DNA of 64,000 bases from Enhydrobacter aerosaccus (GTDB taxonomy: Bacteria > Pseudomonadota > Alphaproteobacteria > Reyranellales > Reyranellaceae), in assembly GCF_900167455.1 (NCBI RefSeq), contig NZ_FUWJ01000011.1:153446-217445 (forward strand), read 5' to 3'. This document shows, one piece after another, positions 8,088 to 17,098 of the stretch. A program made the translations under genes and the position numbers. The notes beneath the pieces are model-generated. The model was not told the origin of the DNA, searched no databases, and saw nothing but the letters and a program-made list of their open reading frames with translations. Numbering within the stretch: position 1 is the stretch's first letter; every line of letters starts with the position of its first letter.

Positions 8088-9137
8088 ATGGAATTCGGCA
8101 TGTTCCACGAGTTCCAGCAACCGCCCGGAGCCTCGGCAGCCGAGGCCTTCGCCCAATCCTTCGCCCAGGTCGAGGCGGCCGAGCGGCTGGGGCTCGACGC
8201 CATGTGGCTGGCCGAGCTGCATTTCGCGCCCGAACGGTCGGTGCTGGCCTCGCCCTTGATCCTGGCCGCCGCCATCGCCGAACGCACCACGCGCATGAAG
8301 ATCGGCACCGCGGTCCAGGTCCTGCCGCTCTGCCATCCGCTCCGCCTCGCCGAGGAAGTGGCCACCGTCGATCAGTTGAGCGGCGGTCGTTTGATCTTCG
8401 GCGTCGGTCGCTCGGGATTCGCCCATACCTACGCCACGTACGGCGTCGAGTACGGCGAGTCGCGCGAGCGATTTTCCGAAACGCTGACGATCGTGAAGCG
8501 CGCCTTCACGGAGGAGCGCTTCTCGCACAAGGGCAAGTATTTCGCTTATGACAATGTCCGACTGGCGCCCAAGCCGCTGCAGCGGCCCTGGCCCGAGATT
8601 CGTATCGCCGCCGCCAGCCCCGACACCTACGAGGAGGTTGGTTCGCTCGGCCATCCCATCTTCATCGCCGCGCGCACCGGCAACCTCTCCGAACTGGCGC
8701 CGCTGGTGAAGAGCTACCGCGCTGCTTGGATCAAGGCTGGCCATCCGGGCCGCGGTGCCGTCTATCTGCGCGTGCCGGTCTATGTGGCGAACAGTGACGA
8801 GGCGGCGCGCGAGGAGCCGCGCGAAAGCATCATGCATCTTCTTCATTATATCGGTGATCGTCTCGCTGCCTCCGCCACGGCTACCGGCGCGCGCGCTATC
8901 GAGAATCGTGCCGAACGCGGCCAGAAGATGCAGTCGATCGACTACGAGGAGGTGCTGCGCGAACGCATGATCGTCGGCACACCGGAACGTGTGACCGATC
9001 GCCTGCAGGAGGTTCGCGACGAGCTCGGCCTCGATGGCATCCTTGCCGAACTGAACCCCGGCAGCCTGATCCCGCATCCGCGCGTCATGACCGCACTGAC
9101 GCTTCTTTGCGAAGAGGTGATGCCGAGGTTCAAGTGA
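8088..9137 (+). CDS. LLM class flavin-dependent oxidoreductase (luciferase-like)
   Basis: 349 residues covering the whole bacterial luciferase-like TIM barrel: N-terminal MEFGMFHEF strand, WLAELHF near residue 43, LIFGVGRSGF near 105 and APKPLQRPWPEIRIAA near 165. These enzymes use reduced FMN or F420 to oxidise varied substrates such as aldehydes, sulfonates or xenobiotics. The start has an excellent site (AGGAGG, seven bases before ATG). It is a single gene with opposite-strand DNA downstream; no flavin reductase is nearby. Substrate unknown. Confidence 0.87.
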   Translation: MEFGMFHEFQQPPGASAAEAFAQSFAQVEAAERLGLDAMWLAELHFAPERSVLASPLILAAAIAERTTRMKIGTAVQVLPLCHPLRLAEEVATVDQLSGGRLIFGVGRSGFAHTYATYGVEYGESRERFSETLTIVKRAFTEERFSHKGKYFAYDNVRLAPKPLQRPWPEIRIAAASPDTYEEVGSLGHPIFIAARTGNLSELAPLVKSYRAAWIKAGHPGRGAVYLRVPVYVANSDEAAREEPRESIMHLLHYIGDRLAASATATGARAIENRAERGQKMQSIDYEEVLRERMIVGTPERVTDRLQEVRDELGLDGILAELNPGSLIPHPRVMTALTLLCEEVMPRFK

Positions 9138-9138
9138 A

Positions 9139-9160
9139 GGCGCTGGACACTGTCAGCGCC
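9139..9160. terminator. Hairpin between convergent genes
   Basis: GGCGCTG, eight-base loop, CAGCGCC, starting two bases after the luciferase-family stop and 33 bases before the end of the opposing membrane-protein gene. It lacks a T-tract, so it is only a possible bidirectional terminator. Confidence 0.3.
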
Positions 9161-9192
9161 ACACCGTGATCCAGACGCGAGGGATGTCGCTC

Positions 9193-9546
9193 CTACGCCG
9201 AGCGCCACAGGCCGAAGCCGCGGCGAAGCCAGTCGATGCTGAGCGCGATGCCGCCGGCCATGGCCCAGATCAGCATCAGCGCCACGGCCGCGTAGATGGT
9301 CGGTCCCCAAGTGGGAGACAAGCGCACGATCGGGTCGAGGGCGGCATCGAAGGCAATGGCGCTCAGGCGCTTGCACTCTATGCCCGTCGTATCTTCGACA
9401 TGGGCGGCACGGCAGTCTGCGAGTGCCGTGTCGGCGTAGGTCGTCGCGATGGAGACCTGTCGGCGATAGACATAGTCCGGCACCTGGCTCATCCACACGG
9501 TGGACAACGCCAGCGCCACGGCAAGAGCGATCCAGATTGGCCGCAT
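9193..9546 (-). CDS. Small membrane protein, function unknown
   Basis: 117 residues from ATG at 9546. An N-terminal hydrophobic segment (~4-20) and a second near the C-terminus (~82-104, PTIYAAVALMLIWAMAGGIALS) flank a periplasmic loop with two Cys (ADCRAAH, IECKRL) that may pair. I recognise no family. Convergent with the luciferase-family gene. Codon use matches its neighbours, supporting a real gene. Confidence 0.55.
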   Translation of the reverse strand: MRPIWIALAVALALSTVWMSQVPDYVYRRQVSIATTYADTALADCRAAHVEDTTGIECKRLSAIAFDAALDPIVRLSPTWGPTIYAAVALMLIWAMAGGIALSIDWLRRGFGLWRSA

Positions 9547-9794
9547 GCGTGTTCTCTTCGTCCCTGCGCGGCGGCACGAGCCGCCGACCCCCGGGACGCA
9601 GTGTAACCCCAACCGTTGCGCTTTTCTGCAGGGATCCTGTATCGGATGTAGCCTGTCGCCCACCGCGCGTATTTGGCCCATAGGGATATCTGGTCGCGCG
9701 AATCCCCAGTGATTTTCTGCTATTTGGTGGAAAAAATTGGGGAATACCGGTGCCTTAGGCTTCGGTGCTGCTGGTCGATGGAAACTCATAATCA

Positions 9795-10895
9795 ATGAAA
9801 AAGGCCCTTGGCATCGCGGGGCAGGTCCTTGTCATCCTCGCCATCACCCTGGGACTGGATTACGCGCTGACCGCCACCCTGTTCTCGGACCTGAAGCATC
9901 GCTGGGAGAAAGCCGACGCGGCCAATCTCGGCACCTACATCAGCACGCCCTGGCATCACGACCTCATGCCTGACCGCACCTCGACGCGTGTCTGGGGCAA
10001 CGTCCTGTTCCCGTGGCGGACGGACAGCTATGGCTTCCGCACCGGTCGCTGCGCGCCGGGCGAGGCGGAGAAGGATCGGCCAGCGATCTTCGTGATCGGC
10101 GACTCGTTCGTCGAAGCGCTGGGCTCGAGCTACGAGCAGAGTTTTGCCGGTTTGATGGCCTGCGCTATCCGCAAGCACGGGAAGGCACTGTGGAATCTCG
10201 GCGTCGCGTCCTACAGCCCGGTGATCTATTTCCGCAAGATCCGTGCGGCGGCCGAGAAGCTCGGCGTGCAGCCGCGGGAAATCTACGTCTTCCTCGATCT
10301 TTCCGACATCGACGACGAGGCCAATGTCTATCGCGTCTGGCCGGACGATACCGTCCACTTCGCCAACGAACCTGTTCCGCCCGATGGCCGCAGCCGCAAC
10401 ATTCCCTACAAGGGCCCGCCCTTCGATCTCGGGCGGTTTCTGCTCGCCAACTTTGCCAGCGTGCATTTCGTCTACGACCTGTTCCTGATGTCGCCCTTGA
10501 GCGAGCAGTTGTCCTTCGGCCGCAAGCGCGCGCGTTGGAGTCTCGATCCGCACCTGATGAAGGCCTGGGGCCAGCGCGGTCTCGACAGCGCTGCCCGCAA
10601 TCTCGACCGGATCGTCGAGATGTGCCGAGACTGGCAGTGCCGCATGACTCTGGTCGTGTATCCGTGGCCGGACAACATTGCCGCCCATGATCGCGACAGC
10701 GTCCAGGTTCGTTACTGGCGCGACTGGGCCGCGCTGCGCGGCGTGCGCTTCATCGACGGCTTCGCGCCTTTCTTTGACGAGCCCGCCGAGTCGGCCCTGC
10801 GCCAATACTATATCCGAGGCGACGTCCACTTCAGCGAAGCCGGCAACCGCCTAGTTTACGAGACCGTGAAGAAGGCCGTGGGCGATGATTGGTAA
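9795..10895 (+). CDS. SGNH/GDSL-type hydrolase, membrane-anchored
   Basis: 366 residues. One N-terminal membrane segment (~5-24) is followed by an SGNH hydrolase fold: block I FVIGDSFVEALG (Ser104 nucleophile), a central GVASYSP strand and C-terminal DVHFSEAGN, whose Asp343 and His345 complete the triad. Such anchored proteins often O-acetylate or de-acetylate surface glycans, as AlgX/AlgJ-like enzymes do, but no acyltransferase partner is adjacent. The 248 bases upstream (9547-9794) hold no gene; they contain an A/T-rich stretch around 9715-9740 likely to be promoter. Substrate unknown. Confidence 0.75.
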   Translation: MKKALGIAGQVLVILAITLGLDYALTATLFSDLKHRWEKADAANLGTYISTPWHHDLMPDRTSTRVWGNVLFPWRTDSYGFRTGRCAPGEAEKDRPAIFVIGDSFVEALGSSYEQSFAGLMACAIRKHGKALWNLGVASYSPVIYFRKIRAAAEKLGVQPREIYVFLDLSDIDDEANVYRVWPDDTVHFANEPVPPDGRSRNIPYKGPPFDLGRFLLANFASVHFVYDLFLMSPLSEQLSFGRKRARWSLDPHLMKAWGQRGLDSAARNLDRIVEMCRDWQCRMTLVVYPWPDNIAAHDRDSVQVRYWRDWAALRGVRFIDGFAPFFDEPAESALRQYYIRGDVHFSEAGNRLVYETVKKAVGDDW

Positions 10896-10961
10896 AACGG
10901 CAGCCGCGCAAGAGTGTCGTCCCGAATGCGGCGAAGGACTCCGTCGACCCAACGCGCCGCT

Positions 10962-11753
10962 CTAGAAGACCTTCGTCACGGACACGAACACGCGGCTGTC
11001 GCAGTAGTTGGTGTTGTTGCAGGCGGCATATCCGAGATTGGTGCCGGTGTAGGCAATCATCATGTCGGGTCCGAAGGCCGAGGTGACGAAACCGATTTGC
11101 CAATACCAGTAGTCGTTGACGGAGATCCCGTAGGGCAAGGGATTCTGAACCTGGTAATTGCCCAGTGACACATAGCCTTTGAAGATGAAGCGGCCGTCGA
11201 CGTTCAGGAACGGCAACGGCACCGACAGCATGCCGCGCTTGTTCCAGGTCTGGCCGCCATTGCCGAAGGAGTTGGGGCTGTAGAGCACGCGGCCGTTGAG
11301 CGTCGCCCAATCGATGTCGTAGTCGATATTGAGAACGACCGCGCCGTAGTTATAGCCCAGCGTGTCGGAGAAGCCCGGGTAGCTGACGCGCAGATAGCCG
11401 AGATCGAGCTTGACCTTCCTGTCCAACACCAGCGCCTTCACCCCTGCCGTCGTGTCGATCTCGACGCCTTGGCCGGCGATCAGAGTGGTGTTGCTGCCCC
11501 AGCCGGAAAGATAGATCCAGACCGGGAAGCGCTCGATCAGGTTGGGCGTCCGATAATCGAGCCCTGCCTGAACGGCGGGCCCGCGCCCGGACGCCGAGAC
11601 GCCGGCATAGGAATAGTCGGAAGTGACCGTGAAGTTCGCGTTGAAGGTGCCGCCGAACGGTGCATGCCAGCGCTCGGCGTCCTCGGCGCAGGCGCTGGAA
11701 ATATGGGCCGTCGCCAGAACCACGGCCGAAGCAGCCCTGAGCACAGTCCACAC
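10962..11753 (-). CDS. TorF family putative porin (Gcw_chp)
   Basis: 263 residues with a signal peptide (~1-23). The start of the mature protein (NANFTVTSDYSYAGVSASGRGPAVQAG) matches the TorF/Gcw_chp outer-membrane family, and alternating hydrophobic strands continue to a C-terminal Phe (SVTKVF), the usual barrel-assembly signal. Role: outer-membrane channel; substrate unknown. It sits 46 bases downstream of the TRAP receptor gene on the same strand, so solute uptake through outer membrane and periplasm may be coupled. Confidence 0.8.
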   Translation of the reverse strand: MWTVLRAASAVVLATAHISSACAEDAERWHAPFGGTFNANFTVTSDYSYAGVSASGRGPAVQAGLDYRTPNLIERFPVWIYLSGWGSNTTLIAGQGVEIDTTAGVKALVLDRKVKLDLGYLRVSYPGFSDTLGYNYGAVVLNIDYDIDWATLNGRVLYSPNSFGNGGQTWNKRGMLSVPLPFLNVDGRFIFKGYVSLGNYQVQNPLPYGISVNDYWYWQIGFVTSAFGPDMMIAYTGTNLGYAACNNTNYCDSRVFVSVTKVF

Positions 11754-11799
11754 AGAAGAAGAATAGAGCGCGCCTCCACCCCGTGCCAGCGCGCGCCGG

Positions 11800-12765
11800 T
11801 CACGGTGTCATGCGGATGCGTCGGATCATGTCCTGCAGAGCGGGCGTGCTTGCCTCCTTGTCATAAATCGGTACGGCGGCCTTAACAAACGAGTCCCGGT
11901 CAATGTCCGAGACGAGCTCGACGCCCGTCACCCGCGCGATGCTGTCGCGCTGTGCTTCCTGTTCGTCCCAAAGCCTGCGGAAGACACCGACTGATTCTCT
12001 TGCGGTGGCGCGCAGGGCGGCCTTGTCGCCGTCCGACAGCTCTGCCCAGGTCCGCTTGGAGAAGATCAGCACGCTGGGTGTCGCCGTGTGCTGAGTCAGG
12101 CTGAAATACTTCGCCGTCTCGTAATGCCGTGACGCCACGAAAGCCGGCCAGTTATTTTCGGCGAGATCGATCGCGCCGGTCTGGAGGCCGAGTGCGATCT
12201 GCTCGTATGGCATCGGGATCGCGACCATGCCCGGGACTTTCATCAGAGAGACCCAGAGGCCGGCTTGCGGCACGCGTACCTTGAGCCCGGCCAGATCCGA
12301 CGCCTTGCGGATCGGTTTGCTGCCGTAATAGGAGCGCGCGCCCGTGGGGTAGAAGCACAACCCGACGAGGTCGAAGCGATCGAGGGCCGCCAGCAGATCC
12401 TGGCCGACCGGCCCGTCGAGTACATGCTGCATGTGGTCGGTCGAACGGAACAGCGCGGGGAGTGCCGGCACGATGGCTTCGGGCATCAGGTTGCTGAGCG
12501 AGGCGAGATTCACGCGGGCCATGTCCAACGTGCCGTTGCGCACGGAGGCTATCGTGAACAGTTCGGAGCCGCGATTGTCGGCCCCAAGGGTGCGGATCGA
12601 CTGTCGACCTCGTGTCCGTTCCTGCAAGCGCTCGCCGAGATAAGCCACTGCCTGCACCGTCGGATGATCCGCGGCGTAGACATCGGCCGAACGCAGATCC
12701 TTGGCCTCTGCGCTCGCACTCCATTGCAGAGTGGCGGCCGCAATCAACGCGAGACTCGAACGCAT
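11800..12765 (-). CDS. TRAP transporter substrate-binding protein (DctP family), orphan
   Basis: 321 residues with a signal peptide (~1-21). The DctP fold is shown by RNGTLDMARVNLASLS, GSKPIRKASDLAGLKVRVP and the conserved Arg in KVRVPQ that holds a carboxylate ligand. TRAP systems import organic acids such as dicarboxylates or sugar acids with DctQ/DctM membrane subunits, which are absent here. The 340 bases upstream hold repeats that may be operators. Ligand unknown. Confidence 0.87.
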   Translation of the reverse strand: MRSSLALIAAATLQWSASAEAKDLRSADVYAADHPTVQAVAYLGERLQERTRGRQSIRTLGADNRGSELFTIASVRNGTLDMARVNLASLSNLMPEAIVPALPALFRSTDHMQHVLDGPVGQDLLAALDRFDLVGLCFYPTGARSYYGSKPIRKASDLAGLKVRVPQAGLWVSLMKVPGMVAIPMPYEQIALGLQTGAIDLAENNWPAFVASRHYETAKYFSLTQHTATPSVLIFSKRTWAELSDGDKAALRATARESVGVFRRLWDEQEAQRDSIARVTGVELVSDIDRDSFVKAAVPIYDKEASTPALQDMIRRIRMTP

Positions 12766-12930
12766 GACCTGGTCCTCGACGGGTACTCGGACGAACTCCG
12801 GAAACCTTAGGCCGACGGTCTGTGCAACGCGACGACCCAGTCACAATTTGCAGTCGCGGAAGTGTACCGATTGTAGTCGATGGTCGGCGGATTCCATAGG
12901 CCGGTGCGTCGCGCCTCTGGCACCCTTGCC

Positions 12931-12964
12931 GTTGGTGACCATAAGTCGTTGGCGACCATAATAG
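12931..12964. promoter_or_regulatory. Tandem 17-bp repeat in the dctP promoter region
   Basis: Two adjacent imperfect copies, GTTGGTGACCATAAGTC and GTTGGCGACCATAATAG, lie 165-200 bases upstream of the dctP start. The first contains TGGT-G-ACCA, which has the form of operators bound by GntR/FadR-type regulators. Direct spacing of 17 bases would place two dimers on nearly the same helix face. The regulator is unknown. Confidence 0.35.
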
Positions 12965-13028
12965 GTCCGATGCCAGCCCGCATTTAGAGTATCGGCATGA
13001 TCTGCTTGCGGATGCTGCTCTCGTTTTT

Positions 13029-13049
13029 TTTCCGTTTATTTAACGGAAA
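13029..13049. promoter_or_regulatory. Inverted repeat beside a T-tract
   Basis: TTTCCGTT-TATTT-AACGGAAA, with 8-bp perfect arms and a run of T before it on the plus strand. In the direction of the flanking genes (minus) the T-run becomes a downstream A-run, so it is not a normal leftward terminator. It may be an operator for the dctP unit or an element for an unseen rightward RNA. Confidence 0.35.
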
Positions 13050-13106
13050 GGACCCTCTGCGGGGGCGATGGCGATGTTCTTTCCAGTGAGGGAACGCCGC
13101 CGTGAT

Positions 13107-14102
13107 TTACTCCACCTTGGCCCCGGAGGCCTTGATGATCGGGGCGAGCCGTTGCGCGTCCTCGGCGCGGTAAGCGGCGGTATCGGCGGGATTCATCCAG
13201 AAGGCCGTCGCACCTTGCTGATCGAACGCGGCCTTCACTGGGGTGCTGTCAAGTGCCTGCCGGGTGAGGGTGGCGCATTTCTCGACCATGGCGGCCGGCA
13301 GGCCGGCGGGGCCGCAGATGCCGCCCCACGAGGTGATCTCGAAGCCGGGCAGGAACTCGCCCATGGTCGGGATGTCGGGTACGGCGGGATGGCGCTGTCG
13401 CGAGGTCACGGCAAGGGCGCGTACCTTGCCGCCGCGCATCAGGCCGAGAGGGCCCGGGATGTTGTCGAACATCATGTCGACCTGGCCCGCCAGCAGGTCC
13501 TGGTAGGCAGGCGCGCTGCCGCGATAGGGCACGTGCAGCAGATTGACGTGAGCGAGCTGCTTGAAGATCTCGCCGGTGATGTGCGGCGTGGTGCCGGCGC
13601 CCGAGGAAGCGAAGGAGTACTTGCCCGGGCTCCTTTTCACGAGCTCGATCAGTTCCGGCACCGATTTGGCCGGCAGGTCGAGGCGCACCATCAGCATGTT
13701 GGGCACCGCCCACATCATGGCGATGGCGGTGAAGTCCTTCTCCACGTCGAACGGCAGCCGGGCATAGAGCGTGGGCGCGATCGATTGCGAGGCGATGGTG
13801 TAGAGGCCGATCGTGTAGCCGTCGGGTGGCGCCTGGGCGATCGCCTCGGTGCCGATATTGCCGCCCGAGCCCGCCTTGTTGTCGACGATGAACTGCTGAC
13901 CCGTGAGTTCGGAGAGCTGGTTGCAGACGATGCGGGACAGCGTGTCGGTCGGTCCTCCAGGCGGGAAGACATTGATGTAGCGGACCGGCTTGTTGGGCCA
14001 GTCTTCGCCGGCACGGGCGAGGCCCGTCGCGAGCATCGGGGCGGCGAAGGCGCCGCCGGACAGAACGAGCGCACGACGGCGCCCGAGGTTGCGGGTCATC
14101 AT
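13107..14102 (-). CDS. Bug/TctC-family periplasmic binding protein, orphan
   Basis: 331 residues. A twin-arginine-rich leader (RRRALVLSGGAF) precedes a TctC fold with FPPGGPTDTLSR, VDNKAGSGGNIGTE and APPDGYTIGLY, which frame the carboxylate-binding loops. These proteins bind carboxylates (citrate, tricarballylate, aromatic acids and similar) for TctAB permeases; no tctA or tctB is nearby. ATG at 14102 is followed directly by a second ATG. The GGGAGG ribosome site at 14118-14113 can pair with an upstream segment (see 14111-14150). Confidence 0.87.
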   Translation of the reverse strand: MMTRNLGRRRALVLSGGAFAAPMLATGLARAGEDWPNKPVRYINVFPPGGPTDTLSRIVCNQLSELTGQQFIVDNKAGSGGNIGTEAIAQAPPDGYTIGLYTIASQSIAPTLYARLPFDVEKDFTAIAMMWAVPNMLMVRLDLPAKSVPELIELVKRSPGKYSFASSGAGTTPHITGEIFKQLAHVNLLHVPYRGSAPAYQDLLAGQVDMMFDNIPGPLGLMRGGKVRALAVTSRQRHPAVPDIPTMGEFLPGFEITSWGGICGPAGLPAAMVEKCATLTRQALDSTPVKAAFDQQGATAFWMNPADTAAYRAEDAQRLAPIIKASGAKVE

Positions 14103-14110
14103 GCTGGACG

Positions 14111-14150
14111 TGCCTCCCAGGGCTTATCGTTGGGAGGCATTTTATGCCTC
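14111..14150 (-). promoter_or_regulatory. Leader with two mutually exclusive hairpins over the ribosome site
   Basis: On the coding (minus) strand, hairpin A is GAGGCAT-AAA-ATGCCTC (14150-14134). Hairpin B pairs TGCCTCCC (14139-14132) with GGGAGGCA (14118-14111), which contains the ribosome site ten bases before ATG. Both use the same TGCCTC, so only one can form: A would leave the site free, B would hide it. This is the geometry of a translational switch; a DNA operator with three half-sites is the alternative. Confidence 0.4.
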
Positions 14151-14188
14151 GGCCGTGCGTCGCTCCAGCGTGCCCCGCGGCAAAGACC

Positions 14189-17029
14189 TTACGCATCGTC
14201 CAGGAATGCGCGGACAGCCGCAACCGCCTCGGCCAGGCCGACACGATCTATGGGCACACCCGATGGGAAGGCCGTCAGCAGGCGCGAGGGCAGGCGGGAG
14301 TCGAGCATCACGAACACGCCGCGATCGTCGGCGCGGCGGATCAGGCGGCCATAGGCCTGCTTCAACCGCAACCTGGCCAGCAGGTCGTCATAGGCGTTGG
14401 CGCCGGCGCCCGCCGCCTTCCAGGCGGCCTTGCGCGCGCGATGGAGGATGTCGGGCCGCGGCCACGGCACGCGGTCGAACACGATGAGGCGCAAGGAACG
14501 GCCCGGCACGTCGACGCCGTCGCGCACCGCATCGGTGCCGAGCAGGCAGGAATGCTCCTCGGCCCGGAAGATGTCGACCAGCGTCGCCGCATCCATCCCG
14601 CCGACATGCTGGGCGTAGAGCGGCAGGCCGGCTTCCTCGAGCGCCGGTGCAATGCGCTGATGCACGGCGCGCAGTCTGCCGATGGCGGTGAACAGGCCCA
14701 GCGCGCCGCCGCCGGCGGCCAGGAACAGCTCGCGGTAGGCCGAGGCTACCTGCTCGGCATCGTCGCGCTTCACGTCCTTCACGATCAGCACCCGCGTGGC
14801 GCTGGCATAATCGAACGGCGAAGCCATCGCGGCCCGCATCGCCGGCGCGAGCAGGTGCCGCGCGCCGGTGCGCGCCTCGGCTGCGAACCAGTCGGCGGGA
14901 GCCTCATGGGAGCGCGCAACTCCCATTGCGCTCATGCTTCCCAACGTCACTGGAAGGCCGCGCTCTGCCGAGTCGTCGTTTGCGGCGGCGGGCACGCCCA
15001 GCGAATCGCGCAGCGTCGCCGACGTGATGACGGCCCCGTGCGCGGGCTTCAGCACCGAATTCACGAACGGCTCGGTGGGATCGAGATAATGCCGGTACAT
15101 GCCGACATCGGTCTCGCGGTTCTGGCTGCGCTCGATGGCGAACCAGTCGACGAAGGCGGGATCGGCGTCGTTGTGCAGGCCGCGCAGCATGGACCGCCAG
15201 GCCTCGAGCGTCAGCTCGCAGCGGTTGGTGAGCGAGCGGGCGACGCCCTCGATTCGTCCCCGCTGGCCGGAGTCGAGTTCGTCGGCCTTGGCCTCCAACT
15301 TGGCGCGCAGCGCCGCGCGCAGCTTGCGCACCGGGATCAGCATGTCCTCGAACAGCTTGGCCAGCGCGTCGGCCGCTTCGAGCAGGCCGGGATTGAGCGG
15401 GCGGATGTCGCATTCCATGCCGAAGCCCTGATCCTCCCCCGCCGCCCGGGCGCGTACCTGGATACGCACCAGCGCCAGGAACTCCTCGGCCGGCCCCAGC
15501 ACCGTGCCGTCGGCGAGCCGCGTCTGCCAGTTGGGCGCGGGCAGGCGTCGTGCCAGGTCGAGCAGGCGGCGCAGCGCATTCTGCGCCTCCTCGTCCTCGC
15601 CCAGCAGGTCCTGGATGCGCCGCTCGAGGCCGCGCGCGCGGCTGCCGCGCCGGCCTTCGGCGCCCAGGATCCAGCGCCGCAGGTCGGAGCCCTCGACGCC
15701 GCTGAGATGCGCGCCGAAAGCGCCATCGGCAGCATCGAACAGGTGATGGCCCTCGTCGAACACGTAACGCAGCGGTCGCGTCGCATCGTCGAGCCCGCCC
15801 ATCGCCGCCTGCACCATGACGAGCGCGTGATTGGCGATCACGATGTCGGCTTGTCGCGCGCGGCGGATGGTGCGCTCGACGAAGCACTTCTTGTAGTGCT
15901 CACAGGCCGAGTAGATGCATTCGCCCCGTCGGTCGGCCAGGCGCGAGATACGGCTGCGGCCCAGCAGGTCGAGCAGCCAGGACGGCAGATCGCCGCCGAT
16001 CATGTCGCCGTCGCGCGAGGCCAGCGCCCAGCGCGCCAGCAGGCCGAGGCCGACCGCATTCTCGGGCACCAGGCCGGTGCGCAGCACGGCTTCCTGGAAG
16101 TTCAGCAGGCAAAGATAGTTCTCGCGGCCCTTGCGGATCACGACGCGCCGGCGCTTCTCGGCCGAATCGCGATGGAGCCGGTCGAGCTCGCTGTCGATCT
16201 GGCGCTGCAGGTTGCGGGTGTAGGTGGCGATCCAGACGGGCGCACCGTTCTTCTCTGCCCACAGCGAGGCCGGAGCGACATAGCCCAGTGTCTTCCCGAC
16301 GCCCGTGCCGGCCTCGACCAGAACGACCTTGGGCTTGTCCTCTTCCTCGCGCGGCGCGAAGGCCTCGGAGGCGGCAGAGGCATAATCGCTCTGCGTCGGT
16401 CGCGCCTCGGCCATATTGGGCCCGGCGGCGATCATCTGTGCCAGCCTCAGCCGTGCTTCGCGCGGTTCGACCGGCTGCGAGCCGGGCGGCGTTGGCGGCG
16501 GCGGTTCCTCCCAGGCCGGCAGGCTCTTCCAGATATCGAGGCCGGCGCCGAGCCGCGGCTTCCTCGCCGGCTCCGGATCGAGACCCAGGGCCGCGAGCAC
16601 CTGCTTACCCCAAGTCCAGTCGCCTCGCGCCATCGCCAGCGCCGTGTCCTTGAGATCGGGAGAAGCGAAGGCGGCCATGTCCTCCAGGGCGTCGAGCAGC
16701 GCCTTCGCTGCCTCGGGCAGGCGGGCGAGTTCATCTTCCGGCGTGACTGGAACCGCCAGATCGAGCGCCTCGCACAGGCCGCGCACCGTCGGCAGGCAGA
16801 AGGTGGCTGGATGGACGAAGGCGTAGAGTTCCAGCAGGTCGCGAGCGGCGAGGGAATCCAGGCCCAGCCGCGCCGCCGTCGCCGGAGCGTGGCAGACGAG
16901 CGGAAAGGTGCCACCCGCGCGCAGCCCTGCCTCCGGTCCGATGATGCGCTCGATCTCGCCGTCGTTCGACAGCCACAACGCCCCGCGCGCGGTCGCGAGC
17001 AGGGCGGGCGAGGGGAGGAATGGCGGCAT
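14189..17029 (-). CDS. DinG/XPD-like ATP-dependent DNA helicase
   Basis: 946 residues. Walker A EAGTGVGKT (~239-247), four Cys (307, 371, 376, 382) placed for an iron-sulfur cluster, IVIANHALV (~396-404) and DEGHH (~425-429) identify an XPD/DinG superfamily-2 5'-3' helicase. The C-terminus retains SATLRDSLG and the QAYGRLIRRADDRG motif VI. Role: unwinding structured DNA, including R-loops and repair intermediates. It is longer than E. coli DinG (716) through a ~200-residue N-terminal extension of unknown function. Residues ~699-707 are encoded by a palindromic repeat also found at 63539-63567. ATG at 17029 chosen; an upstream start at 17083 is possible. Confidence 0.87.
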   Translation of the reverse strand: MPPFLPSPALLATARGALWLSNDGEIERIIGPEAGLRAGGTFPLVCHAPATAARLGLDSLAARDLLELYAFVHPATFCLPTVRGLCEALDLAVPVTPEDELARLPEAAKALLDALEDMAAFASPDLKDTALAMARGDWTWGKQVLAALGLDPEPARKPRLGAGLDIWKSLPAWEEPPPPTPPGSQPVEPREARLRLAQMIAAGPNMAEARPTQSDYASAASEAFAPREEEDKPKVVLVEAGTGVGKTLGYVAPASLWAEKNGAPVWIATYTRNLQRQIDSELDRLHRDSAEKRRRVVIRKGRENYLCLLNFQEAVLRTGLVPENAVGLGLLARWALASRDGDMIGGDLPSWLLDLLGRSRISRLADRRGECIYSACEHYKKCFVERTIRRARQADIVIANHALVMVQAAMGGLDDATRPLRYVFDEGHHLFDAADGAFGAHLSGVEGSDLRRWILGAEGRRGSRARGLERRIQDLLGEDEEAQNALRRLLDLARRLPAPNWQTRLADGTVLGPAEEFLALVRIQVRARAAGEDQGFGMECDIRPLNPGLLEAADALAKLFEDMLIPVRKLRAALRAKLEAKADELDSGQRGRIEGVARSLTNRCELTLEAWRSMLRGLHNDADPAFVDWFAIERSQNRETDVGMYRHYLDPTEPFVNSVLKPAHGAVITSATLRDSLGVPAAANDDSAERGLPVTLGSMSAMGVARSHEAPADWFAAEARTGARHLLAPAMRAAMASPFDYASATRVLIVKDVKRDDAEQVASAYRELFLAAGGGALGLFTAIGRLRAVHQRIAPALEEAGLPLYAQHVGGMDAATLVDIFRAEEHSCLLGTDAVRDGVDVPGRSLRLIVFDRVPWPRPDILHRARKAAWKAAGAGANAYDDLLARLRLKQAYGRLIRRADDRGVFVMLDSRLPSRLLTAFPSGVPIDRVGLAEAVAAVRAFLDDA
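14908..14936. repeat. Palindromic repeat element, copy 1 (inside dinG)
   Basis: A 29-bp sequence matching 63539-63567 at 27 positions. It forms an imperfect hairpin: GAGCGCGCAA on one side, TTGCGCTC on the other. It is read in frame in the helicase, adding roughly MSAMGVARSH. Two near-identical copies of this length within 64 kb are not expected by chance. Confidence 0.65.
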
Positions 17030-17098
17030 TGCCCGGCTCAATACCACACCCTTTTTGTCCGATGCAGCGCGCGCCGGTTGCAACTACACTCACGCGTC

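Larger units (their letters stand above)
12766..13106. other. 341-bp intergenic region between dctP and a tctC gene
   Basis: No plausible gene. It holds the dctP promoter (minus strand), a 17-bp tandem repeat at 12931-12964, an A/T-rich stretch and an 8-bp-arm inverted repeat at 13029-13049. Both flanking genes are transcribed leftward. Confidence 0.6.

Noticed and set aside
9547..9794. tRNA or small RNA gene in the 248-base gap
   Set aside because: No cloverleaf or recognisable RNA structure; probable promoter region of the SGNH hydrolase gene.
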